This document shows, piece by piece, positions 10,681 through 23,300 of a stretch of DNA of 64,000 nt. Source of the DNA: Sipunculus nudus. Its lineage: Eukaryota > Annelida > Sipuncula > Golfingiida > Sipunculidae. The DNA lies in NCBI GenBank assembly GCA_026874595.1, contig CM049316.1, positions 57,173,676-57,237,675 on the forward strand, in the 5' to 3' direction. The notes under the pieces are model-generated. The model was given only the letters and a program-made list of their open reading frames with translations. It was not told the origin of the DNA and did not search any database. A program made the position numbers and the translations under genes. Position 1 is the stretch's first letter. Every line of letters begins with the position of its first letter.

Positions 10681-11339
10681 CTGTAACACTGCCTATATAG
10701 AATATGGGGTAAAAATGACAACAAGCTGAAAATCATCGATAAAATATTATACATGTATTAGGATTACGCAATGTGTTATACTATGCAATTATATAATATA
10801 AAGGGCAAGTGTCCATTTGCTGAAGACATGGGGGTGATTACTTTATAAATGTTATCGATTTCGATTACAATTACGTAGGCAAAGTAATTGATTTCGATTA
10901 CGATCACATTGCTGAAAAAAATGTAATCGATGACAATAACGAATACTTAAAAAATAAATCATCATTGGAATCATGAGTACAACCTGATTTTAGTCAATAA
11001 AGTGAACAGACAACACAAGATTTACACACTGTGAACTTTATGCATATCACATTATCAATATACTCAGACCATAAAATGAACAGTGATCCTGCCAAAGTCG
11101 AAGTTGGAAAATGTATAAAAGTGTGCATAAAAATAAATCAAATAATGTGAGAAAAAAATATAGATCAATCAATTACAAAAAGCAACAGTTTTTGATGTCC
11201 ATGATGAACTGTCAAATTGCTTCAGGAAAGATCTTGCCAATCACAAATGCTTATTGCAATTTATAAACATTAGTCTCTCAAATTGAGCATCTATGAGGCA
11301 GCAGCGGTCAGGCCGGAAAACTTTGCCAGCAACTAAACA

Positions 11340-11652
11340 ATCTCTTCACTGGGGCTCATAATGCAGGAACAGTCAAAAACTTCCTAGCAAGCTGTGACAG
11401 CAGTGGAATGTGGGAGCGCTGGAGTGCCAAAACTTGATTGGGTCGAGATTCTGGAAGGCAGGCTAGCTTTAAGTGATCTTCTATCTCTCCTGCCGCTCCA
11501 GAGGATTTAGGAGAACCTGCTAGGCCTGCGTTGTTGCTGTCCATGAAACCAAACAGCTTGCAACGTTTAACTGGAGGAGATGGCATTGGCACAGGATAGA
11601 CATGTGATTCCTCTAGAGGGCTCAGGCGTTGTGCTTCTGTCAGAAGCTTCAT
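11340..11652 (-). pseudogene. hAT transposase C-terminal fragment
   Basis: The frame ends with HIPLLSQLARKFLTVPAL, the signature 'PxLSxLARxxLxxPA' of the hAT dimerisation domain. The expected SAPSER continuation is lost at the stop. The upstream part (EAAAEKMKLLTEAQ) also fits ZBED-like hAT proteins. Confidence 0.75.
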
Positions 11653-12628
11653 CTTCTCAGCTGCTGCTTCTGTCTGGTCCTTGCACCAGCAACTTCTCCA
11701 GATACCCGCATCTTAAATTAATAAAAAAGTACAAGCAACTGTATACTTATATGCTATGCATATTTTCTTCTTTTACTACGAACAAATACTGACCAAACTG
11801 GATCTATATGACACACTTTTTCTGTGTTTATACATGCTACATAATTTGGTCTAATATATAATAAACTGAGAGTTATTCTTAAGCAAGTTTTTGTATACAA
11901 ATGTGGCTGTGTATTGTAAGTTTTCATCAGCTGGTCGGGGACAATACCTGTACAACACTGATCAATAGCCCTTAGCAAGTTCAGGCTGATGTACATTCAA
12001 CTACCTCAAACCTGCCATATCATTGTAAAATCAAATGGATCTACCAAAAGCCTGCTTTAGTCTGCCTTTGATGAGCAGACATTCACTTAGCTTAAGAGCC
12101 CATGCAGCTGGAGATAAATCATGCTTCATAAGACATATAGGGAACTGTGAATACTAGGCTCCAAATAAAACTTGTGACTAATTAACTTTATTATGCTTAT
12201 GATGTTTGCATTAGATAATCCTTAGCCCACCACCACAGGCCAAATTCTCATAGCTTTAATTGTAGGCCATGTATGATTTCCATGGGCATGGATAAGATTT
12301 AGAAGGAGTCACCGCTGCCCACACAGGGCACACACACCTTGATATATGAAAAATTTGGCAGTTTGGGGGTATTGCATTAAATGTATCAATTCATTGTCCA
12401 CTTTCTGGGTTGTACAAATATTCATCATACTAGTAAACAAAAGTGATGACATCTTGCCGTTATTGTATTCAATGGCCAACCATCTAATTGGCCAATTTTT
12501 ACACCTTAAATGCTATATTCAAGTCGATTACGCATAAAGAATACAATATTATTTTATAAGCAATATATGGGAAAGAGGCATCAGAATATGGTAATGGGAA
12601 ACTAGTTTTAAAGATGTAAAACACATAC

Positions 12629-12720
12629 CTTCATATGAGTGATGAGATTGGATGATGTTATCCTTGTTACAGAGATGGAGATAGAGCAATACTTGCACTT
12701 TGCTTTAAATGTTTTCAAGC
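12629..12720 (-). pseudogene. BED-type zinc finger of the hAT element
   Basis: The minus strand reads KAKCKYCSISISVTRITSSN followed by LITHMK. This fits the BED finger pattern C-x2-C ... SNL..H. An AAG|GTATGT donor directly follows at 12628, suggesting an original intron in the transposase. Confidence 0.65.
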
Positions 12721-13507
12721 GCTCAAGTTCTGCTGGTAGTTCATAGTGATCATTTACATTCAGCCGCCATAACTGCTACTTATCTGTCAGGCAGTATCAG
12801 TATAGCATTCACTTTGTCCAACATGCATCTGATTCACTTGTCAAATATCGCAAATATTTATAGTGAATTTTCAGTCAATTCTGATGAACTGCTCAAAGTC
12901 AGCTCAGGCGGCTCTGCTTTATGCAGAGGTCCATGTTGATTTGCTCATATATAATGAGGGAAATGCTTAGCTGTGTTGACTTGCTTATACCCTCATACTA
13001 ATTAGGTGATATGCTCAAGATGTAGTTGAAGGGTGTGAAATGTCAGGATTTGTATAACTGCTAATTTTTACCAGCACAAGTTGCACAAGAAGGTAATTTA
13101 TTTATTTACCAATATGTTGCATAAATCATATATACAAAGGTTTAGATATTAGTCAACAATTCGAGGGCAATGTTCACATTCACTTAATTGAGCCTCCATT
13201 AGATACATAACCTATCACTCATTCATAGCTCAGTTAATCTTCCTTATTGATGTTTTGAATCACTAGTAATCATGAATGGTCATGCTATAAGGAGACTTTA
13301 ATTGTAGCAATTCAAACTTGAAATATAAAAAAAAATAATCTATATAATCAAATGCAATCACCATGATTACGATTACATAGGCAAAGTAATTGATGAGAAT
13401 TACGATTACATTGCTGAAAAAATCAATGTTATCGATTACGATAACGATTACTAAAAAAATGTAATCGATTGCAATCGATTATAATTACTTACTACGATTA
13501 CCCCATG

Positions 13508-13553
<46 letters not shown>

Positions 13554-13636
13554 ATGTGCTTCATGTATTTTGAAAATATATAGGAATATAAAAACTCATG
13601 TCACCATGTTTATCTTATTAATATACCGCTACCTAC

Positions 13637-13764
13637 CTTTACTTTTGCTCGACTGTTAATCTCATGCTGAAGAGGTTCGGCACAAGTTCTGCATCCGGCA
13701 AGTTGATGAACTGACACAGCTTGCATCGAATTTCCGTATCTGGCAATTCTTCAACTGGTGTTTC
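13637..13764 (-). pseudogene. Locus A NZF1 exon with 10-nt deletion
   Basis: The exon starts ETPVEELPDTEIRCKLCQ and continues FINLPDAEL exactly like C and D. It then jumps frame: the bases for the 'CISC' ligand pair are shortened to CTTGTGCC. The true frame resumes as CAEPLQHEINSRAKVK before AAG|GTAGGT. The exon is 128 nt against 138 nt in D, so 10 nt are missing, which removes zinc ligand 3 and shifts frame. Confidence 0.85.
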
Positions 13765-14478
13765 CTGGACACAAAATATAATACCTTGAGTTTTTCAGCG
13801 GATAATTAATGCCATTCTTGTCAACCCATTAGATTTTATCATTACCTATCTCATGTTAGAAATGTCTTATCCAAACCAGCTTTTAAGACCCGTATGGGCC
13901 TTATACGACCCTCTGAAATACTGTTGGAAGAAAATGCGCGAGTAGTTATCATCATTCATATTTCATAAAACGTGAATAAGAGAATTTTATATGCATCCAT
14001 TTATCATTTGTTAAAACTGGTCTTTTGTGTTACCGCAGCTTCCACGGTATATGATTCTGCAGGTCATGAATATAGGTAATGTATATCTGTTTAAGTTATA
14101 TTAAGTCTGTGATATTGACTGCATGTTTGCAAAGTATGGGAAGGACTTCCTTTACAGTTTGGTTCTTACATGACATATGACACTGACTTGATAGACATGA
14201 CTATGCATGTACACAAAAGCAAGATATTCTGAGACATGAGAAGATTTTTTATGAGCAAGACATTGTGTCAAGTTCTTTCTTTCCGGTTAATATTTATACG
14301 CTGTTCACATGCGATTAAATAGGAACACGAAATATTGTAACTATGCAACTGTGGATATATTGTTTTATAAGCAAGCTCTTGATGCATTGAGGAAAGGTAA
14401 GAAAAAAAATAAATCGTACATTTTGTAAGTTGTCCAATTTTTTTTTTCATATGGATACTGTGTTATTATACCACTTAC

Positions 14479-14602
14479 CTGACCTGACAGCGAATCCGGA
14501 GGCTTGTCTTGTGCTCTTCGATATGACAAAGGATCTTGCTGCTTCTTTATGTTTTCTGAAGACACCTCTGGTACCGTGTCACTGATTTTAGCTGATCCTG
14601 GT
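14479..14602 (-). CDS. Locus A linker exon between PUB and NZF1
   Basis: 124 nt, entering in phase 2 (completes Arg) and ending GGTCAG|GTAAGT. It encodes a polar, low-complexity stretch (PGSAKISDTVPEVSSENIKK and 21 more residues), the counterpart of the much longer acidic linker in C. Confidence 0.7.
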
Positions 14603-14778
14603 CTGTCAACACATATAAAAATTGAATAGTTCAATCAATACCGGATCTTAACGTAAATATCCTCAATCTAGGAGGCCTATTAAAGTATTATACTTATTGC
14701 CTTTAAGCCGAAAAAAAATTAATTATGCTACTCCGGAAATAATGTTAACGATTGCCCTGTTACAAATTTCCAATTAAT

Positions 14779-14788
14779 ATATATACAA

Positions 14789-14858
<70 letters not shown>
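14779..14858. repeat. (TA)n microsatellite cluster
   Basis: TA runs interrupted by TACA; further TA runs follow at 14928-14940 and 15170-15227, all within one locus A intron. Confidence 0.9.
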
Positions 14859-14861
<3 letters not shown>

Positions 14862-15166
14862 CAAAATAATACACCTAGAAGTTCTCTACCAAGCCGGAGA
14901 GCATTAAAAATGTATCGTATACAGTTATATATATATATATAAAATCAAGGTAATACGTGTAGAATTTCAAAACATCACAGTGAAAGTGCTCTACCGTTCA
15001 GGGGAGTATTGATAATGTACCAAGTTTGCTTGGCTTCATTATATTTTACGACAGAAGTTTCGTAAGGACAGCTTTAAGCTGTGCTTACTCCTCAGATAAT
15101 ATATATAGATAATCTTTCTGGTAAATATGAAACATCCCTTGTCGCATTGTACATATATACATACAG

Positions 15167-15231
<65 letters not shown>

Positions 15232-15250
15232 AGGGTAAGTATCGTCTTGC

Positions 15251-15456
15251 CGAAAATATGGCACCACGTGCTTAGACAGTTCATTTTGCATGCGGTGTGC
15301 TCCTCGGAGAAAACATTCGAGCTCTGCCCTGGCCAGGTATAGCTCTGCGGATATTTCCACTATGTCTTCCCCGTTCTGGACTTTCACATGACGGAATGAA
15401 AATCCACAATCACGTTCTATCGTGAACCCCATCTGGGCTAAGATCTCTTTGGTTCC
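15251..15456 (-). CDS. Locus A PUB domain exon, C-terminal part
   Basis: The exon reads GTKEILAQMGFTIERDCGFS and, further on, ISAELYLARAELECFLRG. It matches the HOIP PUB segment 'VLRLYGY...VTLEVLLLRTELSLLL'. Locus B has the same 206-nt exon. The donor is CG|GCAAGA, a GC-type site where B has CG|GTACGT. Confidence 0.8.
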
Positions 15457-15958
15457 CTAAAATGACAAAGAATAGTTCCGACTCTTAATGAGTTTATTAT
15501 ATTTCTTTTCTTTACCGGTTGAGGGCCAAAAAGATGGCAATCAAAAACAAAATATTAAATCATGAAGTTCAGAATATTAATATTTTTTTGTTGATAAAAA
15601 TAGAATATCCCCTTTTTTGTGTGATCAAAGTTGTAAGGCCAGAGAATTCCCTTAATTTTGAGTTTATAATCATTTGGGGTACCAGGCTGAAATATTGAAA
15701 TCATGCTATGCAAAGTTATAATTACCGTTGATTGCGTTGAATTATACGCATACCTGCATTATGTGCGTGTATAACAAAAAGTATTTTGTTAAAGCGTCGT
15801 TTTAAAAAGCTGAACCGACTTCCACAGACAATATAAAAAAAGGGGATTACCATTTAATGATATATCACTGTACGCCATGTATACGGAGCCACGCAGAGGA
15901 ACATACATTCTACTTGTACAAGTAGTTTTATATTTCAAGTAAAAACACATAAACCAAC

Positions 15959-16111
15959 TTTGACAGTTCTTATGTCTACTTGGCCTTCTGGGTCTCTATA
16001 TCTAAATGTTCGCCATGTCTTAGACCTGTTGTGTTCTGGTTACGAAAGGTCAACACTGAACTGGTAGAGACGGTCAAGGGCTCTTAACAACTTCGGTCCC
16101 CAGTCTTGGGT
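15959..16111 (-). pseudogene. Locus A PUB exon with nonsense codon
   Basis: The reading frame runs TQDWGPKLLRALDRLYQFSV-DLS, then TAA at 16040-16042, then PEHNRSKTWRTFRYRDPEGQ. In B the codon at the stop position is AAA (Lys), so one A-to-T change would make the stop. Length is 153 nt, phase 0/0, as in C. Confidence 0.8.
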
Positions 16112-16669
16112 CTGAAAAAATACATTTTCCTTTGTTCCATATTTCATTCGATAATCTTATATTTCCTGCACATGAAATTTCATTGGTGTATGAAGAAGAA
16201 GATATTGGCTACTTGAGAACCAGACAGCATGCTAGATAGCATGCTGCAAGCAGCTTGTAATTACAGTTTGTCATGTTCATATATCTTTCACTTGAAACTA
16301 TGACATAAGGTTTATATTACTTGACATAATGCAATTTTGCGGAATTTTTGTGGTAGACAATGAAGTGCTTTATCCGGTGACGTTCTGTGCTAATTTCTTT
16401 AGCATTAAGACAGTGTGAAAACATGGTTCATCTCATTCTTTACATAAAGAATCTCCAAGGGCCACTGAAACAGTGGGCCAGAAATGTAAAAATTAAGCGA
16501 TCTTTTGTTATTATTTTTGTATAATGTAACTGATGTTGCTCTGCCCCCTTTTTATTCTGTCCATATTCCAGTTAATCAGAGAAGGGTTAGGATTCTAAAA
16601 TTATATTTGTACTACTTTGCTATAGAGGAAGAATGGAAACAAAATAGTCTTAAAGGGACATGTATATAC

Positions 16670-16819
16670 CTTTGCATTTTCTTTTATCAAATGTATGAAA
16701 TCAAGCCGCCTATATTTCTTTGCCGGACTCATAGGAAGCTGTACAAAGCGATCTGCAGTATTCGGCTGAAATCCTAGCCACAACCTTGCTGATGCCTCCC
16801 TTCTGATTTCTTGAAGTTT
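16670..16819 (-). CDS. Locus A PUB exon, N-terminal part
   Basis: 150 nt from ATTTCAG to AAG|GTATAT, encoding KLQEIRREASARLWLGFQPN, then a SPAKKYRRLDF segment and LIKENAK at the end. It corresponds codon for codon to exon 2 of B and C. Confidence 0.8.
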
Positions 16820-17258
16820 CTGAAATTTTACAAATCACATCAATTAAGCCCATCCAAGACAGCATTAAAATCACAATGAAAACAATCTTATCATATTGAT
16901 CACTTAAATATAAGTTATTTCTAAAAGTTCATATTTATGGTTCTCCTCATTTGTATAAGTTTATAAACCGGAGAAACCATTTATCATAACTGAAGCATGT
17001 TTTGAAAAATAATTAAACAGGAGCCTTCTTTGTGTATTAAACATTTCTGATACTTTTCTATGTAAGCAATTCTTCCATATACAGCCTGAGAAAATGTGCT
17101 AAGTATGCCAACATATATATTCATCGACACCATACAGGCCACGTGGAATATCACGTGGAGACAACTTTGCAACCTTTCAGCGTCAATGCCACAGCAAGTG
17201 CACGTGACCCTATCCACTCAAAGGAAAATTACACCTACCAAAACCAAACACAACTTAC

Positions 17259-17312
17259 GCTTTCAATAAGCTTGTTGATACGAACGGTGCCAAAATAATT
17301 AACCCACAACAT
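17259..17312 (-). CDS. Candidate first coding exon of locus A
   Basis: An ATG-started 18-codon piece ends ..INKLIES|GTAAGT, a perfect donor in phase 0. It is 440 bp upstream of exon 2, similar to the exon 1-2 distance in B and C. The sequence is not clearly like the short exon 1 of B or C, and the open frame continues upstream, so this is only a candidate. Confidence 0.25.
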
Positions 17313-20300
17313 TATCAAAAAAGTGGCCCATGGGCCATGACTATCAGCCGAATTCAAAGAACCTTGAACAATGAATAGAAGGACACGACACCAAGACTGC
17401 TCAAAATCATGCACAATGCCGAAAATCCTTGGAAAACAGGTTAAAGCGCCCTTATTAAGGGTTTTCAAGAAGATTTTACAAGGAACTACCAAGATACTGA
17501 GATAGAAGTTCTACGCCCAACTGTTACAATTTGTATGTATCTTACGTACAGGGTAATCAAATAATTTTCTTTAACAAAAGTCACAGAATATAGGTCACAA
17601 TGACTTTATTTCAGGTTTCCAAGAAGCATTTACAGGGACCACGTATTTTTATTTAATTAAAAGTTGCTAGGACCAACTGTAACAAACCGTGCAAATTTGT
17701 CTTATAGTGTGCTCAAGTCAGGTCCATTCAAAACATTTTGCAGAATATAGGTCACCATGACTTGGTTTCAGGTTTTCACGGAGATTTGCCCAAAACTTCA
17801 CTGGATTTTACGATAGAAGTTTCTGATTTGATAACAATTTGGGTAATCAAATAATTTTCTTTAACACAAGTCACAGAATATAAGTCACAGTGGCTTTATT
17901 TCAGGTTTCCAAGAAGCATTTACAGGGACCTCCGTGTATTTCCATTTAATTAAAAGTTGCCAGGACCAACTGTAACAAACCGTACAAATTTGTCTTATAG
18001 TGTGCTCAAGTCATGTCCATTCAAAACATTTTGCAGAATATAGGTCACAATGACTTGGTTTTAGGTTTTCACGGAGATTTTCCAAAAATTTCTCTGGATT
18101 TTACGATAAAAGTTTCTGATTTGATAACTATTTGTGCTGTCTGACAATCTGGGTGCTAATAATCGTTATTTTGGCCAGTTGCTTGGAGTACATAAGTCAC
18201 CATGACCTAGTTTAAAGTTTTCTAGGAAATCTTTCCTTAACCTCCTAGGATGTTGTGTAAAAAGATTCAAGGTCTAACAGATACAATTTGTACCAATCTG
18301 ACTTTCAAGGTGCTCAAAATCAAGTTTTTGGCCGATAGTTGGCAGAATATAGGTCACCATAAACTAGTTTCAGTTTCCACAGAGATTTGACCAGTATTCC
18401 CCGGAACGTCTTGTTAGAAGATTCTATGCCAAATGAATACAATTTTTGCCCCGTCTGAATCTCTGTGTGCTCAACAATAATATATTTGGCCAGTTGCTCG
18501 CAGAACATAGGTCACCACGACCTAATTTCCAGTTTCCAAGGAAATTTACCCAGTAACTCCATGCATGTCAGGTAAGAAGGTTATAGACCAAGTGGTTACA
18601 ATTGGTGCCCTGTCTGACTCTATGGGTGTTCAAAATCATGTTTTTGGTCCGTAATTTGCAAAATATAAGTCACCATGGCCTAATTTCATGTTTCAAAGGA
18701 GATTGGCTTAGGACCTCTTTGGATGAACAGTTGAAAGTGACTAGGTCTAACGGTTACAGAATGTGCCATATTAACAGCCAGACTGCTTCATTTGAAGGTC
18801 TCAAAATAGAGAAAAAATGTGTAAAAATGTAAAAAATATACAGGTGGCGCTACTAGCCTGCGGGAACTGATCAAACATTCCATGATCAATATGCATGAAA
18901 AGAATCATGGCAATCAACATTAGTTATTTAGATCCTTGAGCTTTGGTATCATTTTTTTAAATTATTCTCGTGTGTTTACGAGGATATATGCTGCAGTGAC
19001 CTAATTTCAGGTTTCTAAAGAGATTTTTTGTCAATTATAAGCTTCTAGGTCCAGTGGTTACAATATGTGCCTTGTTAATGGACAACATGGGGACCGGACG
19101 AAAGGACGACGGACAAAAACTGATCGCTACAGCTAAAAAATCTATCGCACTAAAGTTTCAGTCAGCTGAGCTAAAAATGAAGTGGTTAATATTATCGCGA
19201 TACATATCAAAGAGGTAATTAAAAACAGCACCTGCTTTACTTGTTCAGAACTGCACATCTCGGTTCAGGAAGGCAACATACGTATTAGACTGACGTTAGA
19301 AGTCACTTCACTCAGTTGTCTTCGCTCTGTAAATTTATAAAAGAAAGAATGATCGAAGATTTAATATTCACTTCTGGGTTATAAAACACTGACAATACTT
19401 TGGTTGTGTATGTCCTGTGAAAAAAGTGTCCAGTTTTACGAGGACAAAGTTCAATCGGTGATTGTCCTAGAATATATTCGGATCATGGTTAATGCTGATT
19501 TGATTTCAGTCGCTTTCTGGTAGGACAAGGTTCAATGGTCTTTTAACATTAACAAACATCATGCGAAAACAAAAATGTGTTGTGCCTTAGTTTTACTCAA
19601 TAAATAATGACTAGGAGGAAGTCTGAATACAAATTAAGCATTTAAAAGTTGGAAAAACTCTGAAATGGTCGTTGGAGGACCTGGCGATACCTTCTCATTG
19701 ACATGCTTTAGATCTAAGATGGCGATAACTTTATCTGAAATCCCGGTAAAGACCCTAATATAGCTACCGTAACAGGAAAACAACCCCCCCCCCCCCCCCC
19801 TCCCCCAGCTGAGCTAGATGGTGACAGGTGGCGCCAACCCCCGCAGCCCCTTATACCAATTAGTTATGTAATTTTCCCTCAATTCGCGGAAACTGTAGAG
19901 CTACCCGCCTGCCGGGTATATCAGCTTGGCCAGTTTAGGTGTCACACAAGGCAAATATATGACTTTTACAGCTATTTTTTTTTAAGTTGCCCCGGAAATT
20001 GAAACAACTGAATATTGAGATCGCTTTTCCGTATCCTTCATCTTTCTTCATTTCTATGAGGATCAATCACTACATGTTTTCCTGGGGCAGAGCTGAACCG
20101 GTAGTATAAGTTTTAAAGTAAAATTTATGAAAGCGGGAACCATGAAAAACCTTTGTCCGATATAATTTACATAGACCTGGTGTTTGCATGAACAGAACCG
20201 ACGAACTAGTTTTGTATGAGTAGACTAAAGGTTAATTATTGTGATAATTATTCAATGATGTGGGGAATAAATTTGGCAATAAATAGGTAGAAGATATGAT

Positions 20301-23300
20301 GCATGGTACCATTGTTTATATCAATTATCTTTCCAGAAATATACTGAATTATTGTGGATTTACACGTCAAGTGTCTGTGGTGCGTAGATATTAACTTATA
20401 CGGAATGGCAGATAAATAATCATACCTTGACCTCTACTTTACTAATTCGAATGTTAAAGCTACAGGGCCTGTGCCTGGTGTAAACTCCGAACACACCGGT
20501 CGCATTCCATTCCTCTTATCCATGTACAACTTGACGAATGAATCAGGTCCAACTAATTTATCCATAACTTGACTAACATTCGGGAATACATCTCATAAGT
20601 CAACACGGTTCTTAATTTAACGATATTGCAGGGTACTTATATATATTCTCTTTCTCGTGGCGGTTCACGGGATACGTTCACGTGATGAATGCAGTGTGTT
20701 GAATTAAATGGATTGCCAGGAATGGACTGCGACCCCTGCGTGGTACGTGTTTACCTTGAGTTACAACTTCGCCTTAGAAATAGACGGCTCCAACAACGAA
20801 AGGTCTCATGATGTACATGATAGTCGACTGTTTTAATTAGTACAATCACATTACCATAAAAATATAACGCATTAGATATAAAACATGTCAGTCATTTCAG
20901 TGGCCAAGTCAGATTTGTGAGAGAGGAAATGCCTGTGTGGTCGAATGGCTACAAGAACTAACCTGCTCGTCTGTTTGGCTTATGTCTGACCCTAATACAC
21001 ACATAAAAAAGATATCACGAACAGTCGCCAGGCTGATACTGTGTACCTCTTCAAGTTTCTGCCATGTCAGGTACAAGGTCTACGATCAACTGGACGATAC
21101 GCAGACTAAGCGGCTAATATATGAATGTACCTGTTGACTTGTGGTTGTAGGCCAACCAGTTCGTGAAAATCCGGACGAAGAAGTCCCACATGGAATGATT
21201 CTTCTGTCCATGAAATGATAACAGAACAACACAAACCGTTCGTGTGGTAGGACTTATAATCTCATTAAACCTGGCTCACCTCTGGGAAATCCCCTGATTT
21301 TGCAGAAAAATACTACATTCACTCTTTCGGGCGGTGTATTGTGATTCCTATTAAATTATCGATTGGTCGAATGGTATCTACACTGAAAGGCTCTAGCATA
21401 ACTATCTTAATATACAATAACGATACAAAGACTTCAAGAGAAAAATCACAACCCAATACCTTGACTCTAAATTATTCCCTCTCCCAAACTGCAGGTTTTG
21501 TAATTCGACTTGATAGGTGCTGCCCTCTAGTCATATTGTTGGGAACGATTCTCGTGATTCGTGACAGGTTAACAAACATAAGAATAGCTGACGTCCCTCG
21601 TTACGAGCTCAGAGCCCCAGCACATACTTCACATGCGTTTGTGAAGCAGCCTTTGGACTTAGTTGCACAGTTCCAATAGCGTTTCAAAGCGTTCCTGAAC
21701 TACCTGCCTTGGAAATTATTTGTAAATACCATGGGTAATGACGGCAGGTTTTAAGGTAGACCTACGTGAGCGTCGCCATCTTTTAATATATTGATAATGG
21801 TTTCAACTCAGCAGACACTTCCTTGTTTCTTTCTTGGCACAGGCTTGTCTGTCTGCCTGGTTGATTGCGTAACACACACACGTACATATGGATGATAAAT
21901 GGTTACATTTCTTTTTAGCAATGGCGATCACTCTTTGCCCGTCCGTCCGTTAACAAGGCACAAATCGTAACCACTGGACCTGGAATCTTCCAACTTAAAG
22001 AGATCCATAAAAACTCTAAAAAAATTAAGTTTCTGGCATCAGAGCTTATATTATAAGAAAAATACCAACAGAAATGCATATTTATAGCATGTATTATAAA
22101 AAAAATCCAAACATCATCCTCTGACAAAGCTTTTACTGCCCTCCCGCCCCCCCCCCCCCCTCACACCCCGGCTTGCTCAGCTACGGCCCTTCCTAGAAAA
22201 ATGAATTTTGGTCACTGCGCCCTAAATTTTGTGAGCTATGGGGTCTGTTTTTGCACCCCAGAATAATTAAAACTTTGATAAAAAGCTCCAGTATCTGAAT
22301 AACTGATGCATTTAGTGTCGTGATTCTTTCCATGCAATTTTAACATTAGTATTTCATTAGTATTTCATTATTATCTTGAAGACTTATTTTATTTAATTTT
22401 TAAGATAATTTCTTTATTTTTGAGTCCTTCAAATAAAGCAGTCCAGCAGTTAACAGGGCACAGCCTTGACCGTCTGAACTAGAAACGTCAGTTAGCCAAT
22501 ACACTATGTGCAATGTCTGACTTTTTGAGTGCTCATAATCATACTTTTTGGCCAGTCGTTCACAAAATATAGGCCACAATGACCTAATTTCATGTTTCCA
22601 AAGAGATTTACGTTATGTTAGAAGATTCTGGGCTAAATGGATCCAAATTGTACCCCGTCTGGCTCACTGGTTGCTTAAAATCAAGTCTTCGGTCCATAGT
22701 ATACAGATCAACATGACCTAATTTCAGGTTTCCAAAGAGGTTTGAGTAATGTTAGAAGTTTAGGAGCAATTTTAAATAGGTGCGACATTAGGGTTCTGTC
22801 TAAATAGGGCGAATCTCCGTCGATATCTGATGACCAATATTCTGTGAGCTACAAGTGGAATGAAGAACATCCAGAAAGTCAGACAGGGCAAAAATCTTAA
22901 CAGTTGGATCTAGAAACGTTTTCCTTGATGTAAAGGGAGGTCACAGTAAAGTCTCCTTGGACAGTTTAAATAAGATCACTGTAGCATATATTCTGCAAGA
23001 TATGTGGAAGAACGTGACTTGAATTACCATTTAGAGAGGTTCGCACATTTTTTTTACAGTTGGACCTAGAAGCTTCGTATTTGATTAAGATCCTTGGAGG
23101 TTCCTGTAAAAGCTCCTTGGAAACCTGAAATAATGTCATTGTTACTATATCCAGCGATCTATGTAAATGAACATGAGTTAAGCACCCTATTAGTCAGGCT
23201 GGCGCATATTATCGAATTTGGATGAAGAAAATTCTTACTTAGCATCTACGGTTCAGATGGTAAAATCTTCATGGAAAGCCTCAATAAGGTCACTGTAAAA

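Larger units (their letters stand above)
10823..13511 (-). mobile_element. hAT transposon, decayed, in locus A intron
   Basis: The ends form imperfect inverted repeats: left AAGACATGGGGGTGATTAC, right (reverse complement) CAGACATGGGGTAATCG. Both ends are followed internally by similar 'GATTACATAGGCAAAGTAAT' sub-terminal sequence. Minus-strand coding remnants are a BED zinc finger (12629-12720) and a hAT C-terminal dimerisation piece (11340-11652). Eight-base target duplications cannot be confirmed because the right flank is a TA microsatellite (13512-13550). The middle is non-coding, so the copy is inactive. Confidence 0.75.
3140..16819 (-). pseudogene. RNF31-like: Locus A: HOIP/RNF31-like gene, probably a pseudogene
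   Basis: Thirteen exons are recognised on the minus strand: 16670-16819, 15959-16111 and 15251-15456 (PUB); 14479-14602 (linker); 13637-13764 (NZF1); 10546-10680 (NZF2); 9827-9898 (linker); 7934-8194 (NZF3); 7690-7747 (linker); 7322-7434 (RING2-like); 3948-4058 (RING2/LDD); 3526-3635 and 3140-3335 (LDD). Lengths and phases match the paralogues in this window. The RING1 and IBR of HOIP are absent: only a 58-nt exon separates the last NZF from the RING2 module. Two lesions disrupt it, an in-frame TAA at 16040-16042 and a 10-nt deletion in NZF1. The donor after 15251 is GC (CG|GCAAGA). The first coding exon is uncertain. The LDD may read on to TAA at 3140-3142, or splice at 3188 to an unseen last exon. 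A protein starting downstream of the lesions is possible. Confidence 0.8.

Noticed and set aside
17530..18790. CRISPR-like direct repeats
   Set aside because: Units are about 155 bp and diverged, in a eukaryotic intergenic region. There is no short repeat-spacer pattern and no cas genes.
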